37,022 nt of DNA from a virus, in the IMG/VR virus record IMGVR_UViG_3300010368_000035, positions 1 to 37,022 of that record, one strand, 5' to 3'. Positions 24,371 through 33,047 of this stretch are shown piece after piece. Positions within the stretch are counted from its first letter, which is position 1, and each line of letters begins with the position of its first letter. Below the pieces are notes generated by a model. That model saw only the letters and a program-made list of their open reading frames with translations. It ran no database searches and was not told where the DNA came from. A program made the position numbers and the translations under genes.

Positions 24371-25541
24371 CTATCAAATCACAATAATAACAGTCACGAG
24401 TTTCAGGCCGAATGTGAGCATCCACATATCGTTTTGTATTTATTCTTAGTGCTTCAGCTAATTCTGGATTATAATCTTTCAAATCCATATTATAATATTG
24501 ATCAAAAATATCGATTGTGTGTAATAATCTATGCCATCTAATATGATCATATTTACGTTTCTTAAAAATATTGCGAAGCTTCTGATTATTATTTTCTAAC
24601 AATACCCATTGTTCAAACCAATCTGGTGCGTAAAGAAATGAGAATTGATAATCATCGTATGACCATGATATTGTGTCGCAATATTCTTTATATAGTTTAA
24701 GTGACTTATTCAAATGATTTATATTCAACATAGTAAATGTTTGATGAATAGTCATTCTTCTATTTTCTAATAAATCACCATAACTCAAAAAATTCTGCAT
24801 ACTTTTTGACCAGTCAGATCCAACTCTTTGATATTCAGATGTTCTTGGTAATCCATCAAAACTACCAGATAACCGAATAAATTTGAATTGATTTAAAATC
24901 TCTACCATTTCATCCGAGAGCTCGGTAGAACAATTAGTTACAATCTCTAGTTGAACTTTTGAAATGTCTGTCCTCATATCAAGAAAATATAGAAAGTCAA
25001 GAAAGTTAGGAGAAAGAAATGGTTCACCACCAAGCAGTTTTACACTACGAAGTTCTGACCAATCAATCTTAAGATCTTTCAGTGTTTCATATCTTGACTT
25101 TTGAACTTTAGCCACATGGAAATCAAGGTGTTCATGATTCTGAACTAACCATTGATCTCTTTTCAAAAGCTTTGATGAGAATTGACTTGAACACATACGA
25201 CATTGGTAATTACACGTATTATCAAGACTGAGTTCAATATGAGTTAACTTACGAAAATTAGAAGTGAGATCATCTATCTTAAACTCAAGACCATGAAACT
25301 CATTCGCTGCGGTACGCATACTTGGATTACCACTTGCTTCTTCCTCAAAACATTTTGAACAACGTGGATCTTTCTTTCCAGCCAACATGTCTTCTCGTAA
25401 TTGTCGAAAAGCATTCTCATAATTTTCCATACCTACTGCTTCTTGAGTCGGAAAACGACAACAAGGACGAATCTTATTCTTCATAGTCACAGTAAAAGAT
25501 TCCCATGGAAGCATACATATTGTATCAGACGACGAAGCCAA
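24360..25541 (-). CDS. Radical SAM protein with N-terminal twitch-type domain (copy 5, TTG start)
   Basis: A 393-residue protein with N-terminal Cys 9 (TICMLPWESF), RPCCRF at about 26-30, CSKC at 61-64 followed by FEEEASG, and the radical SAM motif CNYQCRMC at 110-117. LLGGEPFLSPNFLDFL and GSFDGLPRTSEYQRVGSDW follow. The Cys in xCxLPW is conserved in most copies of this group. The first ATG in frame lies after it, so I use TTG at 25539-25541, which overlaps the oxygenase-like gene by 17 bases. Function: a radical SAM enzyme with an auxiliary cluster; substrate unknown. Confidence 0.87.
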   Translation of the reverse strand: MASSSDTICMLPWESFTVTMKNKIRPCCRFPTQEAVGMENYENAFRQLREDMLAGKKDPRCSKCFEEEASGNPSMRTAANEFHGLEFKIDDLTSNFRKLTHIELSLDNTCNYQCRMCSSQFSSKLLKRDQWLVQNHEHLDFHVAKVQKSRYETLKDLKIDWSELRSVKLLGGEPFLSPNFLDFLYFLDMRTDISKVQLEIVTNCSTELSDEMVEILNQFKFIRLSGSFDGLPRTSEYQRVGSDWSKSMQNFLSYGDLLENRRMTIHQTFTMLNINHLNKSLKLYKEYCDTISWSYDDYQFSFLYAPDWFEQWVLLENNNQKLRNIFKKRKYDHIRWHRLLHTIDIFDQYYNMDLKDYNPELAEALRINTKRYVDAHIRPETRDCYYCDLIDEM

Positions 25542-26067
25542 TTAAAAAATCCTTCCAAGCACTTTGATTAAATCTTCGAGCTGAATGTAATTGCTTACAA
25601 TCAAAAATAAATGCTTTCTCTTTATCCCATTCAAAAATCATATCAACTGAATAATACCCCAAATGAAGATATTCTAATTCACCAGTATCCTCATATCGAA
25701 TCTGGTTTGATCCAGCGTATATGACTCTTCGATCATACCAACGTTTATACATGATAGTTGCTGGTTGATGTCCTCCCCAATCAATTGGAACAATACAACC
25801 AAGATCTCCATCATTACCGGGAATAGTATCGGTATGATATAGAACATTCACATCAGAATGAAAGTACTCAAATACCCACCGACCTTGGAAACAATCCATC
25901 TGCTTGTTCATATATTCCTGAGCAGCATCTGGTAATTTTCGTACCCAATTTCTTTTCTCTTGGCCAAGATATCTACGGTCATCTGGAGTATTTTCGAGAA
26001 TCATATCAATGGTATCCATATCAAATGGATTGTCAATGATTCTATTCTTCGTTTCTTTCGATTTCAT
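25525..26067 (-). CDS. 2OG-Fe(II) oxygenase-like protein
   Basis: A 180-residue protein with the facial triad pattern of 2-oxoglutarate/iron oxygenases: His 78 and Asp 80 in LYHTDTIPG, and His 161 in QLHSARRF, followed by Arg 164 or 165 and a closing strand WKDFLIGFVV. GCIVPIDWGGHQPATIMYKRW is the strand after the HxD loop. Such enzymes hydroxylate or otherwise oxidise amino acids, nucleobases or small molecules. ATG 26065-26067 has GAGG five bases before it and overlaps the aminotransferase-like gene by 26 bases, the largest overlap in the chain. Pairing with that gene suggests consecutive steps on one substrate. The family assignment rests on spacing and motifs. Confidence 0.75.
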   Translation of the reverse strand: MKSKETKNRIIDNPFDMDTIDMILENTPDDRRYLGQEKRNWVRKLPDAAQEYMNKQMDCFQGRWVFEYFHSDVNVLYHTDTIPGNDGDLGCIVPIDWGGHQPATIMYKRWYDRRVIYAGSNQIRYEDTGELEYLHLGYYSVDMIFEWDKEKAFIFDCKQLHSARRFNQSAWKDFLIGFVV

Positions 26068-26956
26068 TTAATCCTCTATCAGTTCCTCTTATATCATATT
26101 TACCTTCAATTAGCATTCGAAGTGGAGTACGAATTCCGTAATATTCTCCATCAGGCCCCCATGCTACATGAATAGAATCTGATTCTAATAAACCAAAGTC
26201 AGCACAAACTTTTTCGTATTGTTCTTCAAAATTCTTCCACCAATAATCAGTACCAAAATATTTCATTGCATGTACGCCTATCCAAGCATCCGAAACATTC
26301 TGATAACCATAATCATTTGCAATCTTAATTGGACCATTCTTATTATATCTACAATATCGAATGCCAATACGTTGAGATCCCATACCAAATGCTTTTGAGA
26401 GAGATACTGAAACTGACTTAATTGCTGGATGACTTACATCAAGTTCAAAGTCACGGCACTGCCCGAACCATGCTCCATCAATATGAACTGAGATCTGTTC
26501 GCCATAACAGTAATCAAGTAATAGATTAAAGTCTGGTATAGAATTTGTTGTAATACACGATGGCATTGAAACCACAAAGACATCACCAGCTTGTAATTCT
26601 AAATAATCTGTAATTTGTCTTATATTACCATTTGTGAGTCGCCTATGATATTTGTATTCACCTTCCCAGACAACTAGTCGATCTCCATATCGCATATGTA
26701 ATTCATCGAGTGTTTGAGTAACACCAAGAATACAGTGATGAAATGGTAAAGCATCAAGACCAATATACTTTACACGTTCATGGCTTCGAATCCATTTATC
26801 AATAGTTGGTAAAAACACATCATTAATATATGTATTTGGGTCGTGCGGATATGTCCTCATATTCATACCAGCTCTAAAATTATGAAAGTCACTCAAATAC
26901 ATTGGACGTTGCCGTTTAGTACCTAAGTCATCAAATGAAAGATCTTCGTATCTCAT
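26042..26956 (-). CDS. PLP-dependent fold type I aminotransferase-like protein
   Basis: A 304-residue protein. SVHIDGAWFGQC includes Asp 160, expected to contact the pyridine nitrogen of PLP, and SVSLSKAFGMGSQRIG includes Lys 188 as the probable Schiff base residue. An upstream GDVFVVSMPSCITT strand fits the substrate-side Rossmann-like fold. It is shorter than usual fold type I enzymes (about 380-430 residues), mainly because the small C-terminal domain is reduced. Possible reactions are transamination, decarboxylation or aldol cleavage. It starts in a four-base ATGA overlap with a twitch radical SAM gene and overlaps the oxygenase-like gene by 26 bases. The sequence is intact and not obviously decayed. 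Confidence 0.82.
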   Translation of the reverse strand: MRYEDLSFDDLGTKRQRPMYLSDFHNFRAGMNMRTYPHDPNTYINDVFLPTIDKWIRSHERVKYIGLDALPFHHCILGVTQTLDELHMRYGDRLVVWEGEYKYHRRLTNGNIRQITDYLELQAGDVFVVSMPSCITTNSIPDFNLLLDYCYGEQISVHIDGAWFGQCRDFELDVSHPAIKSVSVSLSKAFGMGSQRIGIRYCRYNKNGPIKIANDYGYQNVSDAWIGVHAMKYFGTDYWWKNFEEQYEKVCADFGLLESDSIHVAWGPDGEYYGIRTPLRMLIEGKYDIRGTDRGLNEIERNEE

Positions 26957-28152
26957 ATTAAACTCGCAAACTCAGGAACAACTTCTTTGAAATTTTCTCC
27001 ACGAGCAAGATCTAAACGACGCGTATAGTCTTTGAACTTTGGAAGAAGATGTGAATTGTCCTCATTGTACATATAATTGATTATCTGATCAAAGTTGTCT
27101 TGAACTTTTTTCGATGGTGCAGAGTATGATAGTTTTTCTGCCACCATATCTTTTGCCCATTTTGGTAATACTGTAATCGATAAGAAGTTTGGTTCTGACA
27201 CAGCTACAAAATTGAGCCAGCTATCTTCACTAAACCCGTGATATTTATCTTCCTGTTCGGCAAACCAATGAGCGATACCAGACATATTGAGAACATTATA
27301 GATTGTAATAGTAGATCTAACTCCGACCCAAGAATTCGGTATCTCCATGAGATCATCCATCACTTGTTTGACATCACACCATTTAGTTGGATACCGTTGA
27401 TATTCTTGGAAATGACCTATTCCATCAAGTGAAGTGGCAAACATTATTTTTTCATATTTCTGCCAAAGTTCTTTGAGTCTTTTCTTTGGTCGGACAGTAA
27501 GGTTAGTACTGTAATTCAACCACATACCTTCAGCATTGCCAATCTCATCAATTCGTTCGAGAATTTGTTGATATTCCGGAATGATAAACGGTTCTCCTCC
27601 AGTCATTTTGACCATGCGTAAGTTTGGAATATGTTCATCTAATTCCGAAATATCAAACCCCTGTGGCTTATTACCATTTGTTGATAACCATGCTTCAATA
27701 TCATCTCGTTTTTTACCAACACCCGGTATACCAAAAGCATACTCATTTACTGCTACCCAGTCTTGATACCAGTTTGTAGAATAAAAAGGTCCACACATGC
27801 GACAACGAATATTACAACGGTTTGAGAATGCTAATTCTAACCAACGTATTTTCGGGTTGTTTGGATCTAAATCAAAAGTCATTGGATAATTAAATCCATC
27901 AACTTCAAGATGTATCTGTCTCAAAGATCTTTTTCGGCCAGCATCTTCTTCTTCCCAACACTTTCGACAGCCGGGATGTCGCTTTCCTTCCATCTTATAT
28001 TTGCGGAGTTCTTCTATAAATTGATTATAGTTATTATGGTCGATCTCGGGATATAGAAATCGAGAGCAAGGCTTTTTAATTTGCTCAGGTCCGATATAAG
28101 AATGATTAAAAGGCATCGGACAAAATGTCGGAGAAAAGTCTAAAGTTTCCAT
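26953..28152 (-). CDS. Radical SAM protein with N-terminal twitch-type domain (copy 4)
   Basis: A 399-residue protein. N-terminal Cys 11 (TFCPMPFNHS), Cys 29 (KPCSRF), and Cys 62 and 65 (GCRKCWEEEDAG) form the expected auxiliary site; the radical SAM motif is CNIRCRMC (113-120). MTGGEPFIIPEYQQIL and SLDGIGHFQEYQRYPTKW follow, both shared by the group. I start at ATG 28150-28152 (METLDF), whose ATGG lies within the Lys-Trp codons at the end of the previous gene, a 13-base overlap. The longer open frame adds 12 residues that no paralogue has. Substrate unknown. Confidence 0.89.
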   Translation of the reverse strand: METLDFSPTFCPMPFNHSYIGPEQIKKPCSRFLYPEIDHNNYNQFIEELRKYKMEGKRHPGCRKCWEEEDAGRKRSLRQIHLEVDGFNYPMTFDLDPNNPKIRWLELAFSNRCNIRCRMCGPFYSTNWYQDWVAVNEYAFGIPGVGKKRDDIEAWLSTNGNKPQGFDISELDEHIPNLRMVKMTGGEPFIIPEYQQILERIDEIGNAEGMWLNYSTNLTVRPKKRLKELWQKYEKIMFATSLDGIGHFQEYQRYPTKWCDVKQVMDDLMEIPNSWVGVRSTITIYNVLNMSGIAHWFAEQEDKYHGFSEDSWLNFVAVSEPNFLSITVLPKWAKDMVAEKLSYSAPSKKVQDNFDQIINYMYNEDNSHLLPKFKDYTRRLDLARGENFKEVVPEFASLI

Positions 28153-29090
28153 TTTGTCGTACGAATATCGCAATAATCTAAACACCACTGTTTAGTACAT
28201 GTCACAGGTTCAATTGGAAAAGTAAAATTATCATCATTCAGATTACCAATCGGTCCACCAACAGCACAGTTACCAACCGAGACTCTACCAAGTGGATCGA
28301 TATTACATTGCTCGATACCAGCCATACATGACCAACCAGTATATGAATGTTGATTATTCAAAGTGATTAATTCATAGTTGACTTCTTTTTCAGATCCATC
28401 TTCAAACGTTTGAACGATGTTAGATGTTTGTTTACCATACTCGTCATACCATGATTCCATCACTTTGATTTGTTCATTACTATAAAATGATTCACCATTA
28501 AATAGCTTTACATTTCGAAAATCAATCTTATGAATGTTAGCCATCATCAGTTCTTGATACATATCATCGATCAATTTCATATGCTTTGGATTCACAATAA
28601 ATCGTGCAGTTAAACTTTGATCTGGTCTACGTTGTTCTTCAAGAGCAATCAATTTCTCAATATATTCATCAGGATTTTTCGAAACATAATCCATGTGTAA
28701 TGACATAACCATACCATCAAGATCTTCATATAACTCAAGAATCTTCTTTTCTGGAAGAGATCCATTTGTGCAAATTGTTAGGTCATACGGATTTGTTTCT
28801 CTAATATATTTTACGAGCTTTGGAAGATCCTTAATGATAGTCGGTTCACCACCGCCAAGACCCCACTCAATATGTGTTCCTTTGTGAGCAATAATCTTAT
28901 CCACATAGGATTTCATAATATCAAATGTCGGAGGTTTACTTACATCGTCATGGTAATAAGACCACTTATTGTCAGGATCCCATGGCATACAATAAACACA
29001 ATCAAAGTTACATCTTGGTGTCATGTACCATTGTACAGCAAACGGAGTCTCAGGTGTTCTCCAACTAATTCTTTGAGCTACTTGTTTCAA
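28140..29090 (-). CDS. Radical SAM protein with C-terminal twitch-like domain (TTG start)
   Basis: A 316-residue protein with radical SAM motif CNFDCVYC (Cys 27, 31, 34) and GLGGGEPTI near 77-85. The C-terminal domain starts GWSCMAGIEQC (about 252) and includes DPLGRVSVGNC and GPIGNLN, then CTKQWCLDYC, with six Cys available for auxiliary clusters. It is related to the proteins at 12684-13784 and to the two on the plus strand, not to the twitch-first genes around it. The first ATG comes only four codons before the cluster motif and would remove the first barrel strand, so I use TTG at 29088-29090, in a four-base TTGA overlap. Its last residues are TKWKL. Confidence 0.87.
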   Translation of the reverse strand: MKQVAQRISWRTPETPFAVQWYMTPRCNFDCVYCMPWDPDNKWSYYHDDVSKPPTFDIMKSYVDKIIAHKGTHIEWGLGGGEPTIIKDLPKLVKYIRETNPYDLTICTNGSLPEKKILELYEDLDGMVMSLHMDYVSKNPDEYIEKLIALEEQRRPDQSLTARFIVNPKHMKLIDDMYQELMMANIHKIDFRNVKLFNGESFYSNEQIKVMESWYDEYGKQTSNIVQTFEDGSEKEVNYELITLNNQHSYTGWSCMAGIEQCNIDPLGRVSVGNCAVGGPIGNLNDDNFTFPIEPVTCTKQWCLDYCDIRTTKWKL

Positions 29091-30409
29091 AACAATCCCT
29101 CATATTGTGGCACTACATCTAGAATATTCTGGCCACGTATCAAATCAAGTTTCTTTGTATGGTCAATAAACTCTTGTAAATGATCTGTCGCAAAATCTTC
29201 GGAATTCATAAAATCCATAATTCCATCGAGAATCTCAACAAATTTTTGTTTCACATGGTCAGAATGATTTGAATCCATTACCCAATCAATATACTCCTGA
29301 TATGTATCACAGACTTCATCCTTCAACATTTGTGGTAGGACTTTTACATTATAATATTTTGGTGAATGGCACATGTGCTGAGTAATAATAGGACGTGGAC
29401 CAGTAATAGGATTAAACCGTGTCAAACCAGATTCTTCGAGTTTCCACTTCATAAACTCTGGCAAATGAAATACATTAAATGGTGTTACCGTAAAAGCAAA
29501 CCAACCTTTGAGATTGATATTTGGATTATCATTCAGTTTCTTCATGTTCTTATAAACTGATGGCCACTTAGCCGGTGTTCTCTGATATTCAAAGACATCA
29601 CCATAACCATCAATCGACACACCAATCCGAACCTGTTGAAAGTTCTCCCATATCTTCATAATCCGATCGGTGACGTTAGTCAAGTTACTATTGTATTCGA
29701 TCTGAATATCTTTTGATCTACCTGCAGCAATCAATCTTTCAAGAGATTCAAAGTGCTCTTCAATAATCAGTGGTTCACCACCTACAATATAAAGCTTCTT
29801 TGCTTTTGTTGTATGTTTCTCAAAGTTATTCCAGTAGAAGTTTGAGTTCTTAAACCAATCATATTGATTTGTTGACCATTTACCTTTTTCATTTTTAGTC
29901 AATTGAATTAGATCATGAGTGTCTTTGTACCGAGTAGTGTTATAGAGTTTGACGTGGTCTTCATACCACATGTGAGAATCAGTGGGTCCACACATTCGGC
30001 ACTTGAGGTTACAAAAGTTCCCATAGCGAATATCAAAAAACTCGATATCAAAATCAAGAGGATTGATACTGCCATCGTTATTAGTATAAGCTTTAGCATC
30101 CTCGAGAGTGAGGTCCCAGTCTTCACATTCATATTCTCTCCTTGATCGAATACCGTTGATCTCTTCTTGGCGGCAACGTTCACATTCAGGATTCCATTCT
30201 CCTTTCATCATTGAAACACGAACTTCTTTGAGAATCTCAGCATTACGTGCTTCATTCAAGTCGTCACGGCCGGCATTGTATGGTGTACCATCTGCTTTAC
30301 GCATGATACCTTTCTTCGGACTATAGCTGTTTGTATTACAACAAATCCGAAGATCGCCATTATTTCGTAGATTAATTGAGTTCCAAGCTAATGGACAAAA
30401 GGTACTCAT
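29087..30409 (-). CDS. Radical SAM protein with N-terminal twitch-type domain (copy 3)
   Basis: A 440-residue protein. The N-terminal domain has Cys 5 (TFCPLAWNS), the CysCys pair at 23-24 (LRICCNTNSYSP), and CERC at 76-79 followed by QEEINGIRSRR. The radical SAM motif is CNLKCRMC (133-140), then VGGEPLIIEEHF and SIDGYGDVFEYQRTPAKW. The design is almost identical to the gene at 31583-33010, including a short Asp- or Glu-rich insert between the two domains. It starts in an ATGA overlap with the previous gene and ends VVPQYEGLF, similar to the ending VVPEFASLI of the copy at 26953. Substrate unknown. Confidence 0.9.
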   Translation of the reverse strand: MSTFCPLAWNSINLRNNGDLRICCNTNSYSPKKGIMRKADGTPYNAGRDDLNEARNAEILKEVRVSMMKGEWNPECERCRQEEINGIRSRREYECEDWDLTLEDAKAYTNNDGSINPLDFDIEFFDIRYGNFCNLKCRMCGPTDSHMWYEDHVKLYNTTRYKDTHDLIQLTKNEKGKWSTNQYDWFKNSNFYWNNFEKHTTKAKKLYIVGGEPLIIEEHFESLERLIAAGRSKDIQIEYNSNLTNVTDRIMKIWENFQQVRIGVSIDGYGDVFEYQRTPAKWPSVYKNMKKLNDNPNINLKGWFAFTVTPFNVFHLPEFMKWKLEESGLTRFNPITGPRPIITQHMCHSPKYYNVKVLPQMLKDEVCDTYQEYIDWVMDSNHSDHVKQKFVEILDGIMDFMNSEDFATDHLQEFIDHTKKLDLIRGQNILDVVPQYEGLF

Positions 30410-31593
30410 TCTATATCCTCAAGCATTTCATGACAGATTGGATGATAATCTTTCAAGTATTTATTGCGCGCGAAATCTTGTATTCCAGTCAAATATTTTA
30501 ATGTTTTGATGTGTTCTGAATTTGTTTCTTTTGACAACATGCTGTCAAAAATATGTTTATTCTTATCATAACTATTATTCTGTTTAGCTATATCAATTGC
30601 TTTTTCTTTCCATTTTGGTGTCATATATCCAGGACAGTGCTGAAAAGGTACAACTACTAATTCAGGATTACTTTCAGATATCCAAGGAGTTTCATCTATC
30701 AGCTGACCCAATTCCCAAAAATCAAATATATTATAATTCATTACTACTTGGCCTATGTCTAAATGTAATTTATCGTTCCAAGACATTTCAGATATTTTTT
30801 GAATATTTTCCCATATCTTTTTACCATTAGAATTTCCTCTAATATATTCTAGTCGATTCGGATGAGAATCAAATGAAATGCGTAAGCGTACATTATCAAA
30901 TTTTGTAAGTAGTTTATAGAATTCGTCTTGTGCGTTTGTGCCGTTTGTCACAACTCTAATTGATACTGAAGTGTTACCAATTTCAATAAGTTTTCGTAAT
31001 AATTGTTTTACTTCAGGTTGTACTGTAGGTTCTCCACCAAGAATCCTTACATATTTAATAAACTCAGCTTCTTCAAGAAGTCCATCTATATTTTTAGTTT
31101 CTCCTAAACTTAATTTAAATTCTTTATCGTACTTTTCCCAATGAGGATACAACTCTGGAATAGCTTCTGCTTCTTTTACAAGCTGTGAACTTGATTCTGG
31201 TGAACACATTCTACAGGCAAGATTACAAACATTATTAAATCTTAAATCATAAGAAAATGGAGCGCCAAAAACATTACCTTGTTTGATATCAAGAGTAGGA
31301 CTTCCACTTTCTTTCCATATATCATTAATCATTCTTCTGAATGAATAATTTCCTAAAGATTCTTCATATTTGCAGTGACGACATTCTTCTAACCATCCAT
31401 CGCCATTTAACATAAAGTCTCTGACTTTTTGATAATCGTCGCCTTCCCAATCTTCTAAATCAAGTAGTATTTCTTGATGTTCGTTATTTACATTAGTTGT
31501 TGGCCATCTGTCAGACCAACAACAAAGAAATTTTTTTCCTTGTGTTGATATGAACTGATGAATAAAAGGAGCAGCACAAAAATTATTTGCCAT
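30406..31593 (-). CDS. Radical SAM protein with N-terminal twitch-type domain (copy 2)
   Basis: A 395-residue protein. N-terminal Cys 6 (NFCAAPFIHQF), CysCys 24-25 (FLCCWSDRW), CRHC at 71-74 with KYEESLGNYSFRR, and the radical SAM motif CNLACRMC at 123-130. ILGGEPTVQPEVKQLL and SFDSHPNRLEYIRGNSNG follow; the usual SIDG sequence is changed to SFDS here. It begins in an 11-base overlap with the first gene (ATGGCAAATAA) and its base composition is more AT-rich than that of the first gene. The protein is expected to carry two iron-sulfur clusters. Substrate unknown. Confidence 0.89.
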   Translation of the reverse strand: MANNFCAAPFIHQFISTQGKKFLCCWSDRWPTTNVNNEHQEILLDLEDWEGDDYQKVRDFMLNGDGWLEECRHCKYEESLGNYSFRRMINDIWKESGSPTLDIKQGNVFGAPFSYDLRFNNVCNLACRMCSPESSSQLVKEAEAIPELYPHWEKYDKEFKLSLGETKNIDGLLEEAEFIKYVRILGGEPTVQPEVKQLLRKLIEIGNTSVSIRVVTNGTNAQDEFYKLLTKFDNVRLRISFDSHPNRLEYIRGNSNGKKIWENIQKISEMSWNDKLHLDIGQVVMNYNIFDFWELGQLIDETPWISESNPELVVVPFQHCPGYMTPKWKEKAIDIAKQNNSYDKNKHIFDSMLSKETNSEHIKTLKYLTGIQDFARNKYLKDYHPICHEMLEDIE

Positions 31594-33010
31594 ACCACTC
31601 CAACCAATCTAAGTCTGGAAAGACTTCATTGAAATCAAGAAATCTTTGCTTTGCTACTTTATAACACCATTCTGCAGTCTCTGGCAATCTTTCGGTCCAA
31701 TCATCAGCTTCCATGAAATTCAACAATCCTTCGAGGCGTTCAATACCATATTCAGAACTACGCCATGTATCATAGTCAACATCATCGATTCCAGTACATT
31801 TTCTCCAATTCTTTTCGAGGTATGGGTAAAGTTCATCTTCAAACTTTTGTCTTACTTCTGCTTTGAACCAATCAGGTAGGACTTTCACATTGAGTTGTGG
31901 TGGCCAATAAGCAAGATGGCAATTAAAAATACCAGCTCCATTCGGCCATTTATTCAGAATCTTAAAGTTAGATTCTAGTTTCCACTTGATAAATTCAGGC
32001 ACATAGAATATATTGAGTGCCATAATTGTAGTGGCAGTAGTCAATGTAAGATTACCATATGGATAATCATCCATCTTACGAATTGACGCTTCAATATCTG
32101 GCCAGAAAGATGGATAACGAATGAAATGATTACGAAGCATAATATCATCTATACTAAAGTGAAAGATAACATTACGAAACTCTTTCCACAAGTCAAACAA
32201 ATCATCACGCCATTCAATACCATTTGAGTTATAACGTAGTTCGATCTGTGGAGCTAACCCATCTTCAATACATTTTTCGAGCAACATGTAATGCTCATCC
32301 ATAATCAATGGTTCACCACCAGCAAAGTACAATTGACGTAGATGCGGAAGTGTTTCGTATAGCTCATCCCAGAACTTTGGATTCTTCTTATGCCAATTAT
32401 AGGAACCACCTGACCAAGCTAGCTTGCCAGATTCCTTTTCCCATATCATTGACTTTTTGAGATTTTCATTCTCAAGTGTTGGATAGATTTGTTTGTATTC
32501 TTTTACCCAATTAGAGGAATCATGAGGAGAGCACATAACACATGCAAGCTGACACTTACTCCCAAGGCGTAGGTCGATATAACGAATCCTTGGAGCCACT
32601 GATCCATCTTCACCTGTACCTTCAATGATTGATTCGATTCCACCTTGGTCTTTAATCCATTTGCGAGTTTCCCATATTCGTTTTGAGATATGACCTGCCT
32701 CTTCTTCTTTATAACACTTAGTACATGATTGTGGTTTTTCGCCATTGAGCATCATCCTCCTAACACCACGCATATATTCATTATTCCAAGATTCCATCAA
32801 ACCAGTTGTGGCAAGGTTAGATGGTTTACCATCATCATTACGAAGTACACCGGATTCTGAAACTGTTTTGTTTGTCGAGTCAGCATTCACTGCAACGCCT
32901 GAGGCATTAGCAGTACAACACACTCTCATATGTCCATTTGGTCTTGTTGAAAGGTGCATCCACGGAAGAGCACAAAAAGTTTCAGAAGGGAATTGATCGT
33001 CAATACTCAT
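31583..33010 (-). CDS. Radical SAM protein with N-terminal twitch-type domain (copy 1, first gene of the chain)
   Basis: A 475-residue protein, the longest of the group. The N-terminal domain has Cys 13 (TFCALPWMHL), CysCys 31-32 (MRVCCTANASG), and CTKC at 96-99 followed by YKEEEAGHISKR. The barrel motif is CQLACVMC (153-160), then FAGGEPLIMDEH at about 230. The usual SIDG.G turn is SIDDIML in this copy, so the barrel's substrate side may differ. It is the first gene behind the late promoter octamer at 33040-33047, with AGGAT as ribosome site before ATG 33008-33010. It heads 21 overlapping genes. Substrate unknown. Confidence 0.91.
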   Translation of the reverse strand: MSIDDQFPSETFCALPWMHLSTRPNGHMRVCCTANASGVAVNADSTNKTVSESGVLRNDDGKPSNLATTGLMESWNNEYMRGVRRMMLNGEKPQSCTKCYKEEEAGHISKRIWETRKWIKDQGGIESIIEGTGEDGSVAPRIRYIDLRLGSKCQLACVMCSPHDSSNWVKEYKQIYPTLENENLKKSMIWEKESGKLAWSGGSYNWHKKNPKFWDELYETLPHLRQLYFAGGEPLIMDEHYMLLEKCIEDGLAPQIELRYNSNGIEWRDDLFDLWKEFRNVIFHFSIDDIMLRNHFIRYPSFWPDIEASIRKMDDYPYGNLTLTTATTIMALNIFYVPEFIKWKLESNFKILNKWPNGAGIFNCHLAYWPPQLNVKVLPDWFKAEVRQKFEDELYPYLEKNWRKCTGIDDVDYDTWRSSEYGIERLEGLLNFMEADDWTERLPETAEWCYKVAKQRFLDFNEVFPDLDWLEWYGK

Positions 33011-33039
33011 AATAAATCCTGTGATATATAGTAACGAGG

Positions 33040-33047
33040 TATTTATA
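33040..33047 (-). promoter_or_regulatory. T4-type late promoter octamer for the 21-gene chain
   Basis: The minus strand reads TATAAATA in the 37-base gap between the divergent chains, 30 bases before the first ATG of the minus-strand chain. It is a perfect match to the T4 late -10 element and points toward the radical SAM genes. It also touches the ribosome-site region of the plus-strand glycosyltransferase gene. This is the sequence basis for calling the biosynthetic chain late-expressed. Confidence 0.85.

Noticed and set aside
12684-33010. A RiPP cluster in the usual sense
   Set aside because: No short precursor gene, peptidase or export transporter could be found among the overlapping genes, so the target is more likely a larger protein or another molecule.
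33040-33047. TATTTATA just before the plus-strand glycosyltransferase gene as its own late promoter
   Set aside because: On the plus strand it is the reverse complement of the late element. It points to the minus-strand chain. No convincing promoter for the plus chain was found; a weak TGTGATATAT at about 33020-33029 is too poor to call.
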